A stretch of DNA of 64,000 bases from Ischnura elegans (GCF_921293095.1 NC_060259.1:23691812-23755811), one strand, 5' to 3'. Shown: positions 37,966 to 49,410, numbered from the stretch's first letter. Numbers and translations are program-made. The notes: generated by a model from the sequence alone, not told the origin.

Positions 37966-38058
37966 CTGAAGAAATAAAGTTCTTACGCAAATAAAGAGGA
38001 GAACGAAATGCAGTTATTGGTTGAATAGATTTCAATATATTCAAGAAGAAATGAAAAG

Positions 38059-38590
38059 ATGTGGTTCTCCGCTCCTTTTGTTGCATTAGCTCCCCTCAGT
38101 GACCCGCAGTTCCTACAAAGACTTGTTAATTAGGAAAGTGTTAACCTGGACATAGCGAAAGCAGCACAAAAGAGGTTTTCAAACCACTTGTGGTACATGA
38201 GTGAGGAGTTGGTATGCCTGTCATTCTTTGACGGATCCATTGCTAGGTGTGAAAAAAACGTGATACGCCGTATGTGGTCTTGTGTAGGAAAATATGATCC
38301 ACCGAAGAAGGCATTCTATAAACGTAAAGACATGACTAAGCTATCAATACCAAATTTGGTCACCACTAATTCGAGAAAGCTATTTAATGTACCTATTGTA
38401 AATATGTATTGCATTCTTTGATGTGAACATGCGAGAATGTGATGAACACACAAGAACGATTCGCAAATTATTCGCGGTCATTAAGTGGGAAACGATTGTG
38501 CAGCGAGAGGAGTGAAACTAATTCAAGATTTTTAGGCAGTCACGTTGAAGGAAGAGAGTTTTCTAAATTTATTACTGACAATAAGTGTGA
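38059..38590 (+). pseudogene. Decayed frame of an uncharacterised repeat-type protein
   Basis: One frame from 38059 to 38421 is open except for one TAG. It reads WFSAPFVALAPLSDPQFLQR, then AAQKRFSNHLWYMSEELVCL, SFFDGSIARCEKNVIRRM and NSRKLFNVPI. A shifted frame at about 38489-38530 reads NDCAARGVKLIQDF and then stops. This order (HLWY.SEELV...FFD, then ND.A.RGVKLI.DF) recurs in multi-copy invertebrate proteins that I associate with mobile elements but cannot name. It lies on the strand opposite the reductase, directly after the LINE. Confidence 0.4.
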
Positions 38591-38699
38591 CTTTTCATCG
38601 CAATGCAACCCTTACGTGCGGAAAGACACTTTGATTGCCAAATATGGGATGTCAGTGAAAAATATATTTTATTTTGGTTAATGTACCGAAATTCATGGA

Positions 38700-40900
38700 C
38701 AGAATGAAAATAAATTGATCTCTTGGATTGGAAGTATTGTTATGGCAATTAAATTCTTTCTAAGGTAAGCACATTTCTTCAGAGGCTAGATCTTGACATC
38801 AGGAGCAAAGTCTTTGCCGAGGAAGGGGAGGGAGTAGAGGGGAAGTCTCCAGTAAGTGGTGCGGGACATACCTCAGCGGTGCCGCGGTGCGGGGAGGCGC
38901 CCTAAGGGGGGGGGGGATTGCATTACAACGGATGATATATCCTAAACGCTTAGAGATAGGTTAAAACAAACAGAAAATCGGCCCCAAAGAACTTTACTTT
39001 TACATTTTACATAGAAATAGCGCTTTTTCGGCCCCAAAAAACTCAATTGAGGGTCCTTAGTACTTAGGGCCCTTGGGGCACGGGTTGCCGTTATTTTAAA
39101 GTAACCAAATTTTAACACGTGAATATAAACACCATTTGGATCATTTTGAGACCAGGAAAACATAACTTTTCGCAATTCTGAAAAATAAGGGCCGGCCTAC
39201 TGATCACCCCCTGACAAACACCCTAGAGGCCGCGTCAGACTACATCTTCATCTGTGACTGCAGCGTCCACAATGGTAGCATCCGATCTGTTTAAACGGAA
39301 CCCTTGATCCCATGATTTACAATCCCCATATCAACCCTACACTCTGCCCTACTCACTAACCAAGAAAAGGCCGACAATGCTCGATGATTCTACTCGTCAC
39401 ACAACTCGCTGACTCGGCCGTGTAATGAACTCCCGAACAATCCAGAGTGTTCCGACACGATGGGATTGCCTGCAGCAGATTTTCTGGGCAACCCTCGTAT
39501 AATTTGGGGTTTTAACCGACATTTATGTGTACGATGATTTCATCTTAAAAATACATACAAGCTCAATGCTACTCTTCGTTATTACAAACACCATAAGGCA
39601 AAATGTTGGCGAAAAGGGATCTCAACGCACTCAATACCGTGAGGTGGATATTTTTAAAATCCTATAAAAATGCATTCCTTTGTGTAGAGCATTCATCAAT
39701 CGACAGTAAGGACATATTGAAAGGATTTTAGGCACCATATGCTTCGCTATTTCGGTAAAAGCAACATTGGAGACGTAGCTGACGTAGCCCTGAGTGATTC
39801 GCTTAATTGCCAGATCTGATTAGCGGTGTAACGTGATTTGAGTGAGGGAAACGACGCAACTTCAGGACAGTGATTTTTTTAGTTAAGAAGTATATGCAAA
39901 AATAAATTATCACTCACGAACACGGAGGAGACAAAAATGAAAGACAGGATGCTCTATCATGCATTCGCGACTTTTCCACCGAGTCATACTGTCGTCATGA
40001 CCAACAATTCGCTGAGAAAATTGTGAGGAGAAACACACAGAAATGTCCTTTTCTATCTGTTTAGCATTGTGTTCGTTATTGAAATGATTATAAAAGCGTT
40101 CCTTGCCCAACACTTAACGGAGAACCCTATAAATGTTCGTACGTCTTTCAGATGTAGTTCAAATGAATCTATGATGATGATTCACTTTGTAAGGTGCTGT
40201 TAATCAAGATGAAAGGGGAAAAATATATCTGGATGTTGCATTGGCGGCTTCCTTCTATCAAGGGCGTATACGGAGGCGCAGTGAAAATTGCGTTGTATAA
40301 AGCGGTGAATTCCTAGACCGCATGGGAGACACGCGTGGACGTGAGATGGCAAAATATCACATGTTCTAATTTCATTCGTGCAATCGCGATATTCCACGCC
40401 GTATGAGACACAAATGTAGTTCTAACCTGCGCAATTACTTGCATTATGTAAAACGGCCTTCACACGGATATTCTTCATTATATTTGAGTTAGAGGACCTC
40501 TATTAAATGTTGATAGTATTTTATAAGGAGGTTAATCTTTGTCTATGAAGTACCGTGCAAGCCGTCAACAGAATGTGGCACGGAGTAATTCCACTGTAAG
40601 CGTGCAGTACTCATCCTATCCTCATTCAGACACGCGCTCGTTTGCCAACCACATTTCAATATCATTTATGTATACCTACAGGTGTAATCAAGTAAGAATG
40701 CATTTTATTTTGAGCGACAAAGGCGCATAATGAATATCTTTTACAGCACGTGAATAAATAAGGTTGAAAACAGGCGTGACGGAGCAAATGTTGAAAAAGA
40801 AAACGCATAGCATGCCTGATTTAATGGTTGGATGTATAACCATAAAATATTACCGCTGACGATAACCGGTTAGTGACGGAGCAAGCGCTTGAAGTCTCCG
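38700..40900. other. No gene recognised
   Basis: A GC-rich patch with G-runs (38818-38930), 'ccgcggtgcggggaggcgcc' and a mirrored 'gggcccttggggcacgg' near 39066 suggest a remnant of a CAG-ended MITE, but I could not confirm ends or a target duplication. Otherwise nothing is supported. Confidence 0.4.
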
Positions 40901-40919
40901 CTGGCTACTTCAAACCACT

Positions 40920-42000
40920 TTCGAAAATTCTGGGCACACAAGAAAACACAACTTCCTTCCACCACAGTCAGAGTAGAACTGAGAGTATGATGCACATTTT
41001 AAAAAGGCTAGGAGAAGTTTCCCTGGAAATATCCAATGGAGACTGTCAAAGGCTCCCCTCCGTGGAGTCATAAAACGACCGTTTTCGAAGTTGAATCCTG
41101 GGGGTTAGGGAGATTAAAGAGGGCATTAAAGGTCAGTCAGTGTCTCTCTGGGAAGATTTTGTGGATAATTATCAGGAAAAGAACTCACTTTTTCGTGGCT
41201 TATGCGTATTTAATAAAAGCATGCCCCCGATCGCATCCAAAGAAAACTAAATTTACTTCTTGGCGTGCACTTACCTCGGCGGAAAACCCTCCGTTTTCTT
41301 CACCATAGACGAATTGGGGATCGAGCGCATTAAGGTCAGATTAATACCGGTAAACTTTGAGCTTTAAAATCCATCCGCTTTCAATAACCTTACCGCGTCG
41401 CGTTTAATCCAGCTCCGGGCGCGCGGAGACGAACCCTACCGCTTGATCAAAAAATCAATTTAATTTCCGGTGTCGCAAAATTATTTCAAAGCTCATTGCG
41501 TATACAACTTGAGAAATCTTCAAATCTAAATTCTGATCTAAGTTCATTAGCGTAATTTTGGAAACCCCATCTGAAACTCTTAGTTAATATTTAATTTTGC
41601 TGAAAAACAGTATCTGCCACTTTGTAACTGCATTTTTAGAGTTTATCGAAGTTATTCTTTATGATTACTGAAATTTAAAGAAAACGCACGTTGCTAACAG
41701 GTTATATAGCTTTTTATTCCGTACAAATCCACCAATAATTTTGGAAGATGAAGAAGATACTTTGGACGTATCTACTTAATTTGGAAGATTTTCAGAGAGA
41801 TCTAAAGAGGGGCATTTTTACGGAAATACGCTCACCTGTGAGCCTCTGTATCTCAGTGAAGGATGAAATCCAAGTCATAGTAGGAACATTTTCGTAACGT
41901 GTAATCATATATGACTTTACTTGCGAAGACTCAAGTTTTCATCTCAAATACAGCAATTGTGTAATTTTGACTGGCTTCTTCCGATATTCGACCAGTGCGC
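40920..42000 (-). repeat. Copy 2 of the 1.1-kb inverted duplication
   Basis: On the minus strand this repeats the order of anchors in 31150-32330. The first-exon-like segment here reads VYGEENGGFSAE up to gag|gtaagt (donor at about 41274), or MRSIPNSSMVKKTEGFPPR in another frame. Aligned in the VYGE frame, the differences from copy 1 are third-base changes plus local codon changes around E/N. It lies upstream of the known reductase exons on the same strand, so it could be an alternative 5' end of that gene. Confidence 0.7.
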
Positions 42001-42223
42001 GGGCGCTGTCTCTTCCATGTTGGCATCAAAATGATGTGACGCTATTCTCTTGCAAATTCATATGTCGACTTGTGTGAATGCTAAAACGATGAATGATACA
42101 TCACTCTAAAGAAAATTTAATTGGAAATTCTGCTTTTTAGTAGTATGAGAAAGTCAAAAATGTAGACACATCAGTGCAGTAAGTACCTCCGCGCATCATA
42201 AAATTATTCATTGTGTCAATGTC

Positions 42224-42267
42224 ATTTCCAATTTGACACAATTTGTCAATTGTGTCAAATTGGAAAT
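42224..42267. repeat. Perfect 20-bp hairpin
   Basis: atttccaatttgacacaatt (42224-42243) and its exact reverse complement (42248-42267) surround a 4-nt loop, tgtc. A further 'attgtgtcaatgtc' just to the left (42209) repeats part of the arm. Confidence 0.9.
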
Positions 42268-42389
42268 CAAGCTAGAGAATAGCTCTGAGTCTATAGAATT
42301 TAAATATAACAATACGTCGCGAAAAGCAATCAAGATTCATATAATGGCATCGGAGTACTATTAGATCGCATAAGACGTAGTAAATTTAC

Positions 42390-42895
42390 GAAAATGTTTA
42401 AACAATCTGTAGCCGCTGTAGTTTTTAGAAGAAATTCGATGCAGCAAAGATAAGTATGAACTAGCTAACGACCATGATACTATCCAAGTATGGTGCGATT
42501 CCTGGAAGTTAGTGTTAAATCTAAAAAAATGGTAGTAATTAATTTCTAGAAAATATGTCCTCAAAACGTAGCTTTTTCATTCAGAGTACCCAATAAGAAA
42601 TTGTAGAGTCCGTATAATATGTGGATGTTAGACTCAATAATGATCTACCGTGGAATAAACATATTCGGAAAGTAAGATGTGAAGCTAATCGTGAATCGGG
42701 GTTTGTCAAAAGAATACTAGCAAATCATGACGGCAAAGTGAGAGAATCCAGCTATTTCTCCCTCTTTGGAAATATATTTGGAATTCGCTGCCAGTTTTTC
42801 GGATCATGTTGCATGCTGGTGATTGATCACCACTGACATACACCGTAGGGGTGGGAAGCAGTGTATTATTTAGATGTAGATGTATTATTACCGTT
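42390..42895 (+). pseudogene. Decayed LINE reverse-transcriptase C-terminus
   Basis: Fragments in changing frames include HDTIQVWCDSWKLVLNLKK, then YVDVRLNNDLPWNKHIRK and ANRESGFVKRILANHDGKVR, ESSYFSLFGNI. This matches the order seen after the FADD box in CR1/Jockey-type reverse transcriptases. The 3' side ends in 'tagatgtagatgtatta', a short repeat tail. Multiple stops show it is inactive. It is a different family from the LINE 240 bp downstream. Confidence 0.65.
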
Positions 42896-43132
42896 TACCT
42901 CGAAAGCAAAAATTGAATTGGCAGAGCGTTTCACATTCAGTTGAAAGTGTGGTGTTATGGACATTCGTTTCCCATGTAGTCTATTCTCCACAAGGCCGGG
43001 AGCGCGGTGTTGTCAATAGTAATATAAAAATTAATATTGCGCAATGAACTCTTCAACACTGTATTCCAATGTAGAATAAGACGCTGCATTCATTGGCGTC
43101 AATATTTTTTACATAAAATTATATCAAAGGCT

Positions 43133-43843
43133 GGGATGGGATGAGGATTAATCACAAGAAAACTAAGGTAATGCGTTTTTGCAAAGCATCACGAGCGAGG
43201 AATGTGAGACTCAAGATAAAGGTGGGTGGTGAAAAACTTGAGCAGGTTGAGCAATTCAACTATTTAGGCAGTACGTTAGAGGAAAACGGATACAGTAGTA
43301 AGGACATCAGGAAGAGAATAGCATTAGCGAAGGAGGCGTTCATGAGCAGGAAGGAGCTTCTGAGAGGATCGTTGTGTAAGAGTTTAAAGAAAAGGTTAGT
43401 GAAGAGTTTGGTTTGGAGTGTAGCTCTCTACGGTGCGGAAACGTGGACTCTGAGGAAAGAAGACGAGAGAAGATTGGAGGCGTTCGAGATGTGGGTATGG
43501 AGAAGAATGGAGAGGGTGAAATGGACGGAGAGGAAAAGGAACGACGAAGTGCTGGATATGGTTGGCGAGGAGAGAAAGCTTTTAGATGAGATACGCAGAA
43601 GACAGAAGGTTTGGATGGAGTTAGTGCTTAGCGGTGAGGGGATGTTGAAAATGGTGTTGGAGGGTAGAATGTTGGGGAAACGAGGGAGGGGAAGGAAAAG
43701 AATAGGATTTTTAGATAGATTGAAAGAGAGTAGGCCTTACAGTGAATTAAAGAAGGCAGTGCTGGAAGGAAAGGGAGGCTCCCAGATCACCTCTTTAGTA
43801 CTCCATGGAAACCTACCTTAATCGGTAGAATACTATAATAATA
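43133..43843 (+). mobile_element. 5'-truncated LINE with a 12-bp target duplication
   Basis: Flanked by identical ATATCAAAGGCT at 43121-43132 and 43844-43855, with a 3' end 'actataataataat'. A 5'-truncated insertion with a target duplication and a short simple-repeat tail is the hallmark of target-primed reverse transcription. The insert is 711 bp and still largely one open frame, so it is fairly young. Confidence 0.9.
43141..43821 (+). CDS. LINE ORF2 C-terminal fragment (226 codons)
   Basis: It starts just after the catalytic box and contains INHKKTKVMRFCK, VEQFNYLGSTLEENGYSSKD, LVWSVALYGAETWTLRKEDE, RRLEAFEMWVWRRMERVKWT and NDEVLDMVGEERKLLDEIRR. These are the thumb and C-terminal region of a non-LTR reverse transcriptase of the same clade as the relic at 32465-33770. 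The polymerase active site is missing, so the fragment is not functional. The first ATG is a chance internal methionine. Confidence 0.85.
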   Translation: MRINHKKTKVMRFCKASRARNVRLKIKVGGEKLEQVEQFNYLGSTLEENGYSSKDIRKRIALAKEAFMSRKELLRGSLCKSLKKRLVKSLVWSVALYGAETWTLRKEDERRLEAFEMWVWRRMERVKWTERKRNDEVLDMVGEERKLLDEIRRRQKVWMELVLSGEGMLKMVLEGRMLGKRGRGRKRIGFLDRLKESRPYSELKKAVLEGKGGSQITSLVLHGNLP

Positions 43844-44699
43844 ATATCAAAGGCTATAAAAAAAATTCCATAAATTTACGTTACATGCGTGTATTATTTT
43901 ACTTAATTTTCTTCTCGCAATTGTCGTCAAACTGTTAATTATATTGAATTGAATCCTCTACACGAAGCTCTTCACACTAATATAACTTTGACGGTTTTCA
44001 CCAATTTTACATTAATTGAGGAAAAAAGTAGTCATACCGATGTAACACCCTTTAGGATAAGAAAATTTGGATTTGTGTGAGGTAAAAAGTAGTCGGCCAC
44101 TAAAAGACGTTTCTTACGTCGTAGGTGATATAATGTGTGTTAAATGTGAAGACAACTACGATGTTATTATTTTTAGTGAAAAAATCATTTAATTATCTTA
44201 ATTTTGAAGGGGGTTACAAGTTCTTAAACAATATTTAGGCGCCACTGAGCGGAGCTTCTCGCCTTGCCTTGCCAACTCCTTGCGCTCGGAGGGAATCATC
44301 TCGGGCGGAAAAGGAGACTTTTGTCCATCCGTACCATAATATATGCACTCCTTCGATAAAATCCTGAACAGAGAAAACTCATCCGTTATAACAGCGATGT
44401 TTTTATTTCAATACATTGGTACATGAAAGCAAGCAAATTTTGAGGGCTAGGAATTTTTTCTGAAACTTTGAAGCGAGTTTCGCCTAGGATCTTTCGGTCT
44501 ATCCACGGAAACAGAGACAGGAAACATCTCATAATTCGTGCAAAGGACTACCCCCTCTAGTGCATGCCTTTTATAATAGGGCGCTCTGGGTTTTCCCCAA
44601 GTCCCATTCATTACATTAAACATCTGCAAGAGGAGCGACCCCAGGGAATAATTAGCAGAGGAGCTCACTTTTTCGCTGCATTTTTTTGCAGTGAACGAG

Positions 44700-45250
44700 T
44701 GTTGGATTATAAAAATAAGTTCACCGAGTTACCTCGAGATTTTAAAAGACATATACAACACAACCGATATAGAGTATGATACCAGAAGGAGAATTGCGAC
44801 CACCTGCGACGCCGAAATTAAGATCGATTTTTCGAACGTGCGGCACAGTTCGGAGCTTGCTGTAGTCAACGGGGAATACCGTGCTCGACGGACGTTGAAA
44901 AGTGAATCTTTTAGCAAGTGAATTGTGGATAAGATATAATTTATCTAGTGCCACATTTATTCTACATTATATAGCTTAATTTCTTCGCTTTCATTCGATA
45001 TTTACCGTTGATATGATACAAATTGGAAGACTGTGTTTTTCGTCGAAATTTTGTGATCATGCATGATTATAAAAAGGGATGACCGAGTTACCTCGGGATA
45101 TTTACGTTGAATTACATCAAACGTTTTAAAGTGTTCGTCCAAAAAAATCAGCTACGACCGTTAGCATCAAGCAAAATAAAAATCGATGTTTTGCCCCGCG
45201 CGTAGTGTGCAGCAGCTCCGGATGGTATGGCATGCTAAATGTATGCAGTA
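44700..45250. repeat. Direct repeat pair related to the inverted duplication
   Basis: 'attataaaaataagttcacc' + 'gagttacctcgagatttta' (about 44705) recurs as 'attataaaaagggatgaccg' + 'agttacctcgggatattta' (about 45065). Each is followed about 90 bp on by a CG-richer block of the type 'aaatcgat.ttt.....gcgcg'. The first block ('cgacgccgaaattaagatcg' then 'atttttcgaacgtgcgg', from 44809) also resembles 31771-31800 and its inverted partner. Confidence 0.45.
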
Positions 45251-45259
45251 TAGAGAAGT

Positions 45260-46110
45260 TCTGTATTCAGTTCATAACTGTCCCTTTGTAGAAATGCCGC
45301 TTATTGCTTTATTGCCTCAGTCTATGAAGGGGTTTTTGGACAGTTGAGGATCGCTTCCCTTCGATATCCGCGCAAACGTTTTCACGAAGTAGCTCGTACG
45401 GGGCTTTCCACAAAGGCTTCTTTCCAATTGGTTGAAAAATATTCTCTTTCACAATTTTACCGAGAAAATTAGTCAGTTTGCCTTCTTGAGTGCGAAAGGA
45501 TCTCAGTGCATGTGATACGGAAGCGAATAACCAGGGCTTATTTTCCCTATATCGTGAACTTTCAGCGTTGAGACCGAACTACCACTAGTGAAGAATATCT
45601 CTGAACGATAAAAAGGTATGTTTTCCAAGTAATAAATCTCAGGTACGACTAATGATGGGAACACTGCCCGATGTTTTTATTTACTGCTCTTATTTTTTTA
45701 TTCCTAACTATTAAATTCAATTAAATGTTCCCTCTCTACTAAAACGGTCCAAATAGTCGATTTTTGTTTTTTTTTTCTGTCTCACCGAATTCTTAAAAAA
45801 AACTCCCCGGATCGATTTTTCGGGAAAATGTCATTATATTCATGTTTTATAGCCTAAACAAGATTAGTAGGAAAAATATCATCGAGCTAATTATAAAACT
45901 ATGGAAGATGTGATTTTTGGCCAGCTTTTTTCGATTTCAGCCCACTGTGCGTCGTGTGAATGAATGAAGTAGTATATATAATAAAGTAATCTAAACTCTA
46001 TGTTCATGTGTCTTCCAGGTACTTACTCGATATATTGCCTGACGTTTCAAGGTCGTTGCTGGTCACTACCTCTTTGGAAATCAGATAAATTTCCGAGAAG
46101 GGACGGTATT
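45260..46110. other. No gene recognised
   Basis: Moderately AT-rich sequence without recognisable coding, inverted ends or tails. Short open frames look random. Confidence 0.45.
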
Positions 46111-46119
46111 CCTATTTGT

Positions 46120-46470
46120 TTATGGAGGAAGAGGGGCTGAAAGTGCTAAAGGTGATGTCATTTTTTCCCCCTTCAGAGCAGAACCCAATTTGTAGCTGAT
46201 TTTGATGCCAATGACCCTATTTAATTTTTCACATTTTCCTCTCTCCAACGTCTCGCGGATCCGCCGTTGTTTGATGTTTTCACCTTTGCGTCGCTTTTGT
46301 TTTCTGGACGCCAACTGCGTTTACCCAGGTTGCGTGTTCTGTCCCTGCCGACTTTATGGGTTTTCCATGAGGAATAGAGTGGTTATGTTCTGCTAATGGA
46401 GTTTGAACAAAGCGAACGTTTTCGTCGATATATTTTTTGTCACAGAATAGGCACCATATCTTGCCTTGGG
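46120..46470 (-). pseudogene. Possible decayed retroelement coding relic
   Basis: Minus-strand frames read LFCDKKYIDENVRFVQTPLA + EHNHSIPHGKPIKSAGTEHA and, further on, NRVIGIKISYKLGSALK. The pattern (a cysteine-poor basic linker with 'EHNH' and a C-terminal 'R....W'-like stretch) recalls the linker between reverse transcriptase and endonuclease in Penelope-like elements. No catalytic motif is visible, and the call is weak. Confidence 0.22.
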
Positions 46471-46569
46471 CGATACATCGGAATATCAGAAAATATCGCG
46501 ACATTTAAATATACCTGGGATCTGATATATGGTTTTCACGTTATTACATCTACAAACTACCCCGCAAGC

Positions 46570-47625
46570 CGACTAAAAGGCGTGTGGCTGGAGATGTTAG
46601 GACACCAGTCGTTTAAACATAAAAAGGAAATGAGAAATTTCGATTAGCATTTATTAAAGTCCTTCATGGTTTGGGAGAAAAACGAATTCCCAAGTCTATC
46701 CGTTCGGCTAAATATCTCTCTTAATTTATCGCTTCTGTGTGACCTGGAAATATGGTGGGGTTCTGATATTATGTTCTCCGAGTAGCTCTCAAAAATATCT
46801 ATTTTCAATTGTCCAAGTATTCTATGCCTAGCGCGCAGCCTCCTACTAGCAGTCTTCAGCGGCTACCAGCCTAATTCGCTTACGATCTGAATAACGCTGT
46901 CTATACGCCCGCAGCAATTTTTGACGAATCGTGCAGCTTCCCTTTCATTGTATAAAGTTCACGGATTAAGTCTTTCTGTACCGGATCCCATATGCATGCT
47001 GTATATTCAAGGTGCAGTCTGACGAGCGCGATATAGCACCTTTCTCTAACTTTCTCATCCGAAAATCCTCCCTAAATACATTTGACGAATCCTAATCTCT
47101 TTAGGGCTATGATGCGAACATTTAAATGTGTTCACCACGAGAGGTTCGAGGTTATCGTAACTCCCAGGTACTTTACTTCGTCTATTGCCTTTCTTTAACA
47201 CCATCCACAGCTTAAACATGGTTATAGTGGGACGAACTCTGCAAAACATGTACCGTCGTGCATTTGCTCAGATTAAGTTCGAGTCCCCACTCTTGGCTCC
47301 ACAAATGAACGTTGTTTAAGTCCGATGATAGAATTTCGTAGTCAGAGTGATCACTAATTTCGTGATAGATGACAGCGTCGTCAGCAAATAAACGTATTTT
47401 ACTGCTAATGCGGGAGCAGAGATCATTGATGCATATAATGAACAAAAGGGGGCCGATTACGCTTCCTTGTGGAACGCCTGATGTAACTTTTGCTACATCA
47501 GAGTCAACTTCGTCGAGAACTACTTGTCGTTTACGATCTGTGAGAAGTCGCGTATCCAGTTTACCACTGTTATTAATAAGTTTGAGTCCCCACTCTTGAC
47601 TCCACAGATGACTTTGGTTACCCAA
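46570..47625 (-). pseudogene. LINE reverse-transcriptase relic with FADD box
   Basis: The minus strand encodes DSDVAKVTSGVPQGSVIGPL + LFIICINDL and IRLFADDAVIY (the catalytic box intact), then HLWSQEWGLELNLSKC. Further on, in broken frames, come RIIALKRLGFVKCI, ALVRLHLEYTACIWDP and decayed C-terminal sequence. This is a CR1/Jockey-type element. The first part repeats HLWSQEWGLKL before RLLTDRKRQVVLDE: a 35-bp segment near 47283 occurs again near 47580, joined to the upstream end. Confidence 0.75.
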
Positions 47626-48953
47626 TCACCTGATATTGCTTACTTTCAATGTCAATTATCATAAGGAATTCAATAAAAAGTTATCATATTCCGAAATTGA
47701 ATTTTCAATATTGCCCAGGCCTGAGGAGAGGAAGAATGCCCTACACTCCACTTGGAATGATGCTGTGTCCTTCACAGTAGGTACTCAGACAATTTCAATT
47801 TTTTTAAATGTGGCTTCAGCATAGTTTAATTGAAAAAATATCGAATGCTTTCCCGGCGTATGCTGGTAGTGAAGGATGCTCGGGTTCTCCATTCTCCACA
47901 GGGTTGTCTCCTGCATGGTTTTCGGCAGCCATGACTCATACCCTGAAACGTCGGCAGCAATGGAGGAGATTACCCGGTGAAAAACCCGAGCAGCTTTCAC
48001 TACTAGGCTTCAACCCAAGGTTCTTAAAGTAAAGGTTGCCTCATTCGCGACTCGGGCTCCCATTGGCTTGACGTCACGGTAGACCCAATTTCCAGCGCCA
48101 TTTCAAATTCTAGCCTTTCCGCGGGCCTAACTGCTTACCGCAGCGAGTTCTTGAATTTACCCTCTATCGAACACTATTAGCCGAATTTTAAATTGAAGGC
48201 CAATTTATGAAAATAATGATGATAAGATTTAAAAAAAAGATAAATTCGTGTATTCAGACGCCATAATTTCCTGATGAAGTGATGAAATGGGAAGGTGTGC
48301 GAGTTGATTCCGTGTCCACACTTCCTTCCTGTAACTCTCAAAACACTGTTTTCCTTGCTACTTCCGCAATATAATTTAAACTTAGATTAATATGGCTGGG
48401 AGGAAAATACGCAAAAACCAAATTAGTTGCTTCAAAAAATTACAGTTCTGCAACTTTTTAAATAGAAATTATGCTCGTTTTCATTCTTCGCCGGGCTTTG
48501 AAAATACAGACTGTCCCAAGGGTCGTGTGTCATTTTTGACCTGTAAATTTTGCATGGAGCAATGTTCGTTAAAATTAGCATATGTACTTATGGGAAAAAG
48601 TCCTAAGTTTTGTTGAGTGTAAAAAAGTTTTACAATTTTGACCTTTTGACCTCACAATGTGGGTCCAAACCAAAAATTTCAATTTGCCTTATGGGGTTTC
48701 AATGTTTAAAAAATCGAGATAGAAAAAAGTCTGAATTTCATTGACCAAGATGACTATTCTTAGGTTTTCGGACACGAGAAACCCGAAAATAATACTTTTA
48801 TTCACAAAAATTCAACTGTTGACCCAGTAAGGTCACCGTCAAGGTCACAAAGGTGGCAAAAAGAATAGTATACCAACAAAGGTGTCGATCCATGGGTTTT
48901 ATAGGGTGCCCAAGTCATTGGTAAAGTCCAAAAACCCTTATTATTCACTAATT

Positions 48954-49290
48954 GACCTCCGAGGGTCACAATGGGGGTCAAAGGTCATAGAGTTAAACGT
49001 CGGGCCATCATGACAACCAACGTGTCAAACCATGGGTTTTGAAGGGTGCCAAAGTCGGTTAGGCAGTTCATAGATCCGTAGTGTTGATTTTTAGACCTCC
49101 GAGGGTCACAATGGGGGTCAAAGGTCATAGGGTTAAACCTCGGGCAATCATGACAACCAACGTGTCAAGCGATAGGTTTTGGAGGGTGCCAAAGTCGGTT
49201 AGGCAGTTCATAGATCCGTATTGTTGATTTTTTGACCTCCGAAATTCATAATGGGGTCAAAGGTCTTAGAGTTAAACCATAGAGTAAGAA
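48954..49290. repeat. Left 140-bp tandem array in the MULE
   Basis: Unit starts ('gacctccgagggtcacaatg') fall at 48954, 49094 and 49234, exactly 140 bp apart. The last copy is partial and has diverged. Units contain 'gggtcaaaggtcatag' and 'gtgccaaagtcggttaggca'. Degenerate units may extend left to about 48820. Confidence 0.85.
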
Positions 49291-49294
49291 AGTA

Positions 49295-49410
49295 TGCAAC
49301 GCGCTTACCATCCCTTCCTTCCGAATTTTTTCCATTTCCTCGCAGTCTTTTCCAACAGGCCCCCCGTGCTCTCTTACTTTAACGCCGCAGTTGATTATTT
49401 ATTTCTCTAA
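49295..49410 (-). mobile_element. LINE fragment inside the left MULE arm
   Basis: The reverse complement reads 'agagaaataaataatcaact' ... 'ttggaaaagactgcgaggaa' ... 'atggaaaaaattcggaagga'. It matches the linker region of the LINE relic at 32920-33015. A shorter mirror copy lies in the other arm at 49827-49893. Confidence 0.6.

Noticed and set aside
38874-39202. A CAG-ended hAT-type MITE around the GC-rich patch
   Set aside because: Candidate ends are only loosely inverted and the flanking 8-mers (acatacct, atcacccc) do not match.
31150-42000. The whole 31-42 kb block as one giant transposon bounded by 1.1-kb inverted ends
   Set aside because: No target duplication was found at the outer edges. 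The left edge abuts another element, and the content between is a mix of unrelated relics and one reductase exon.
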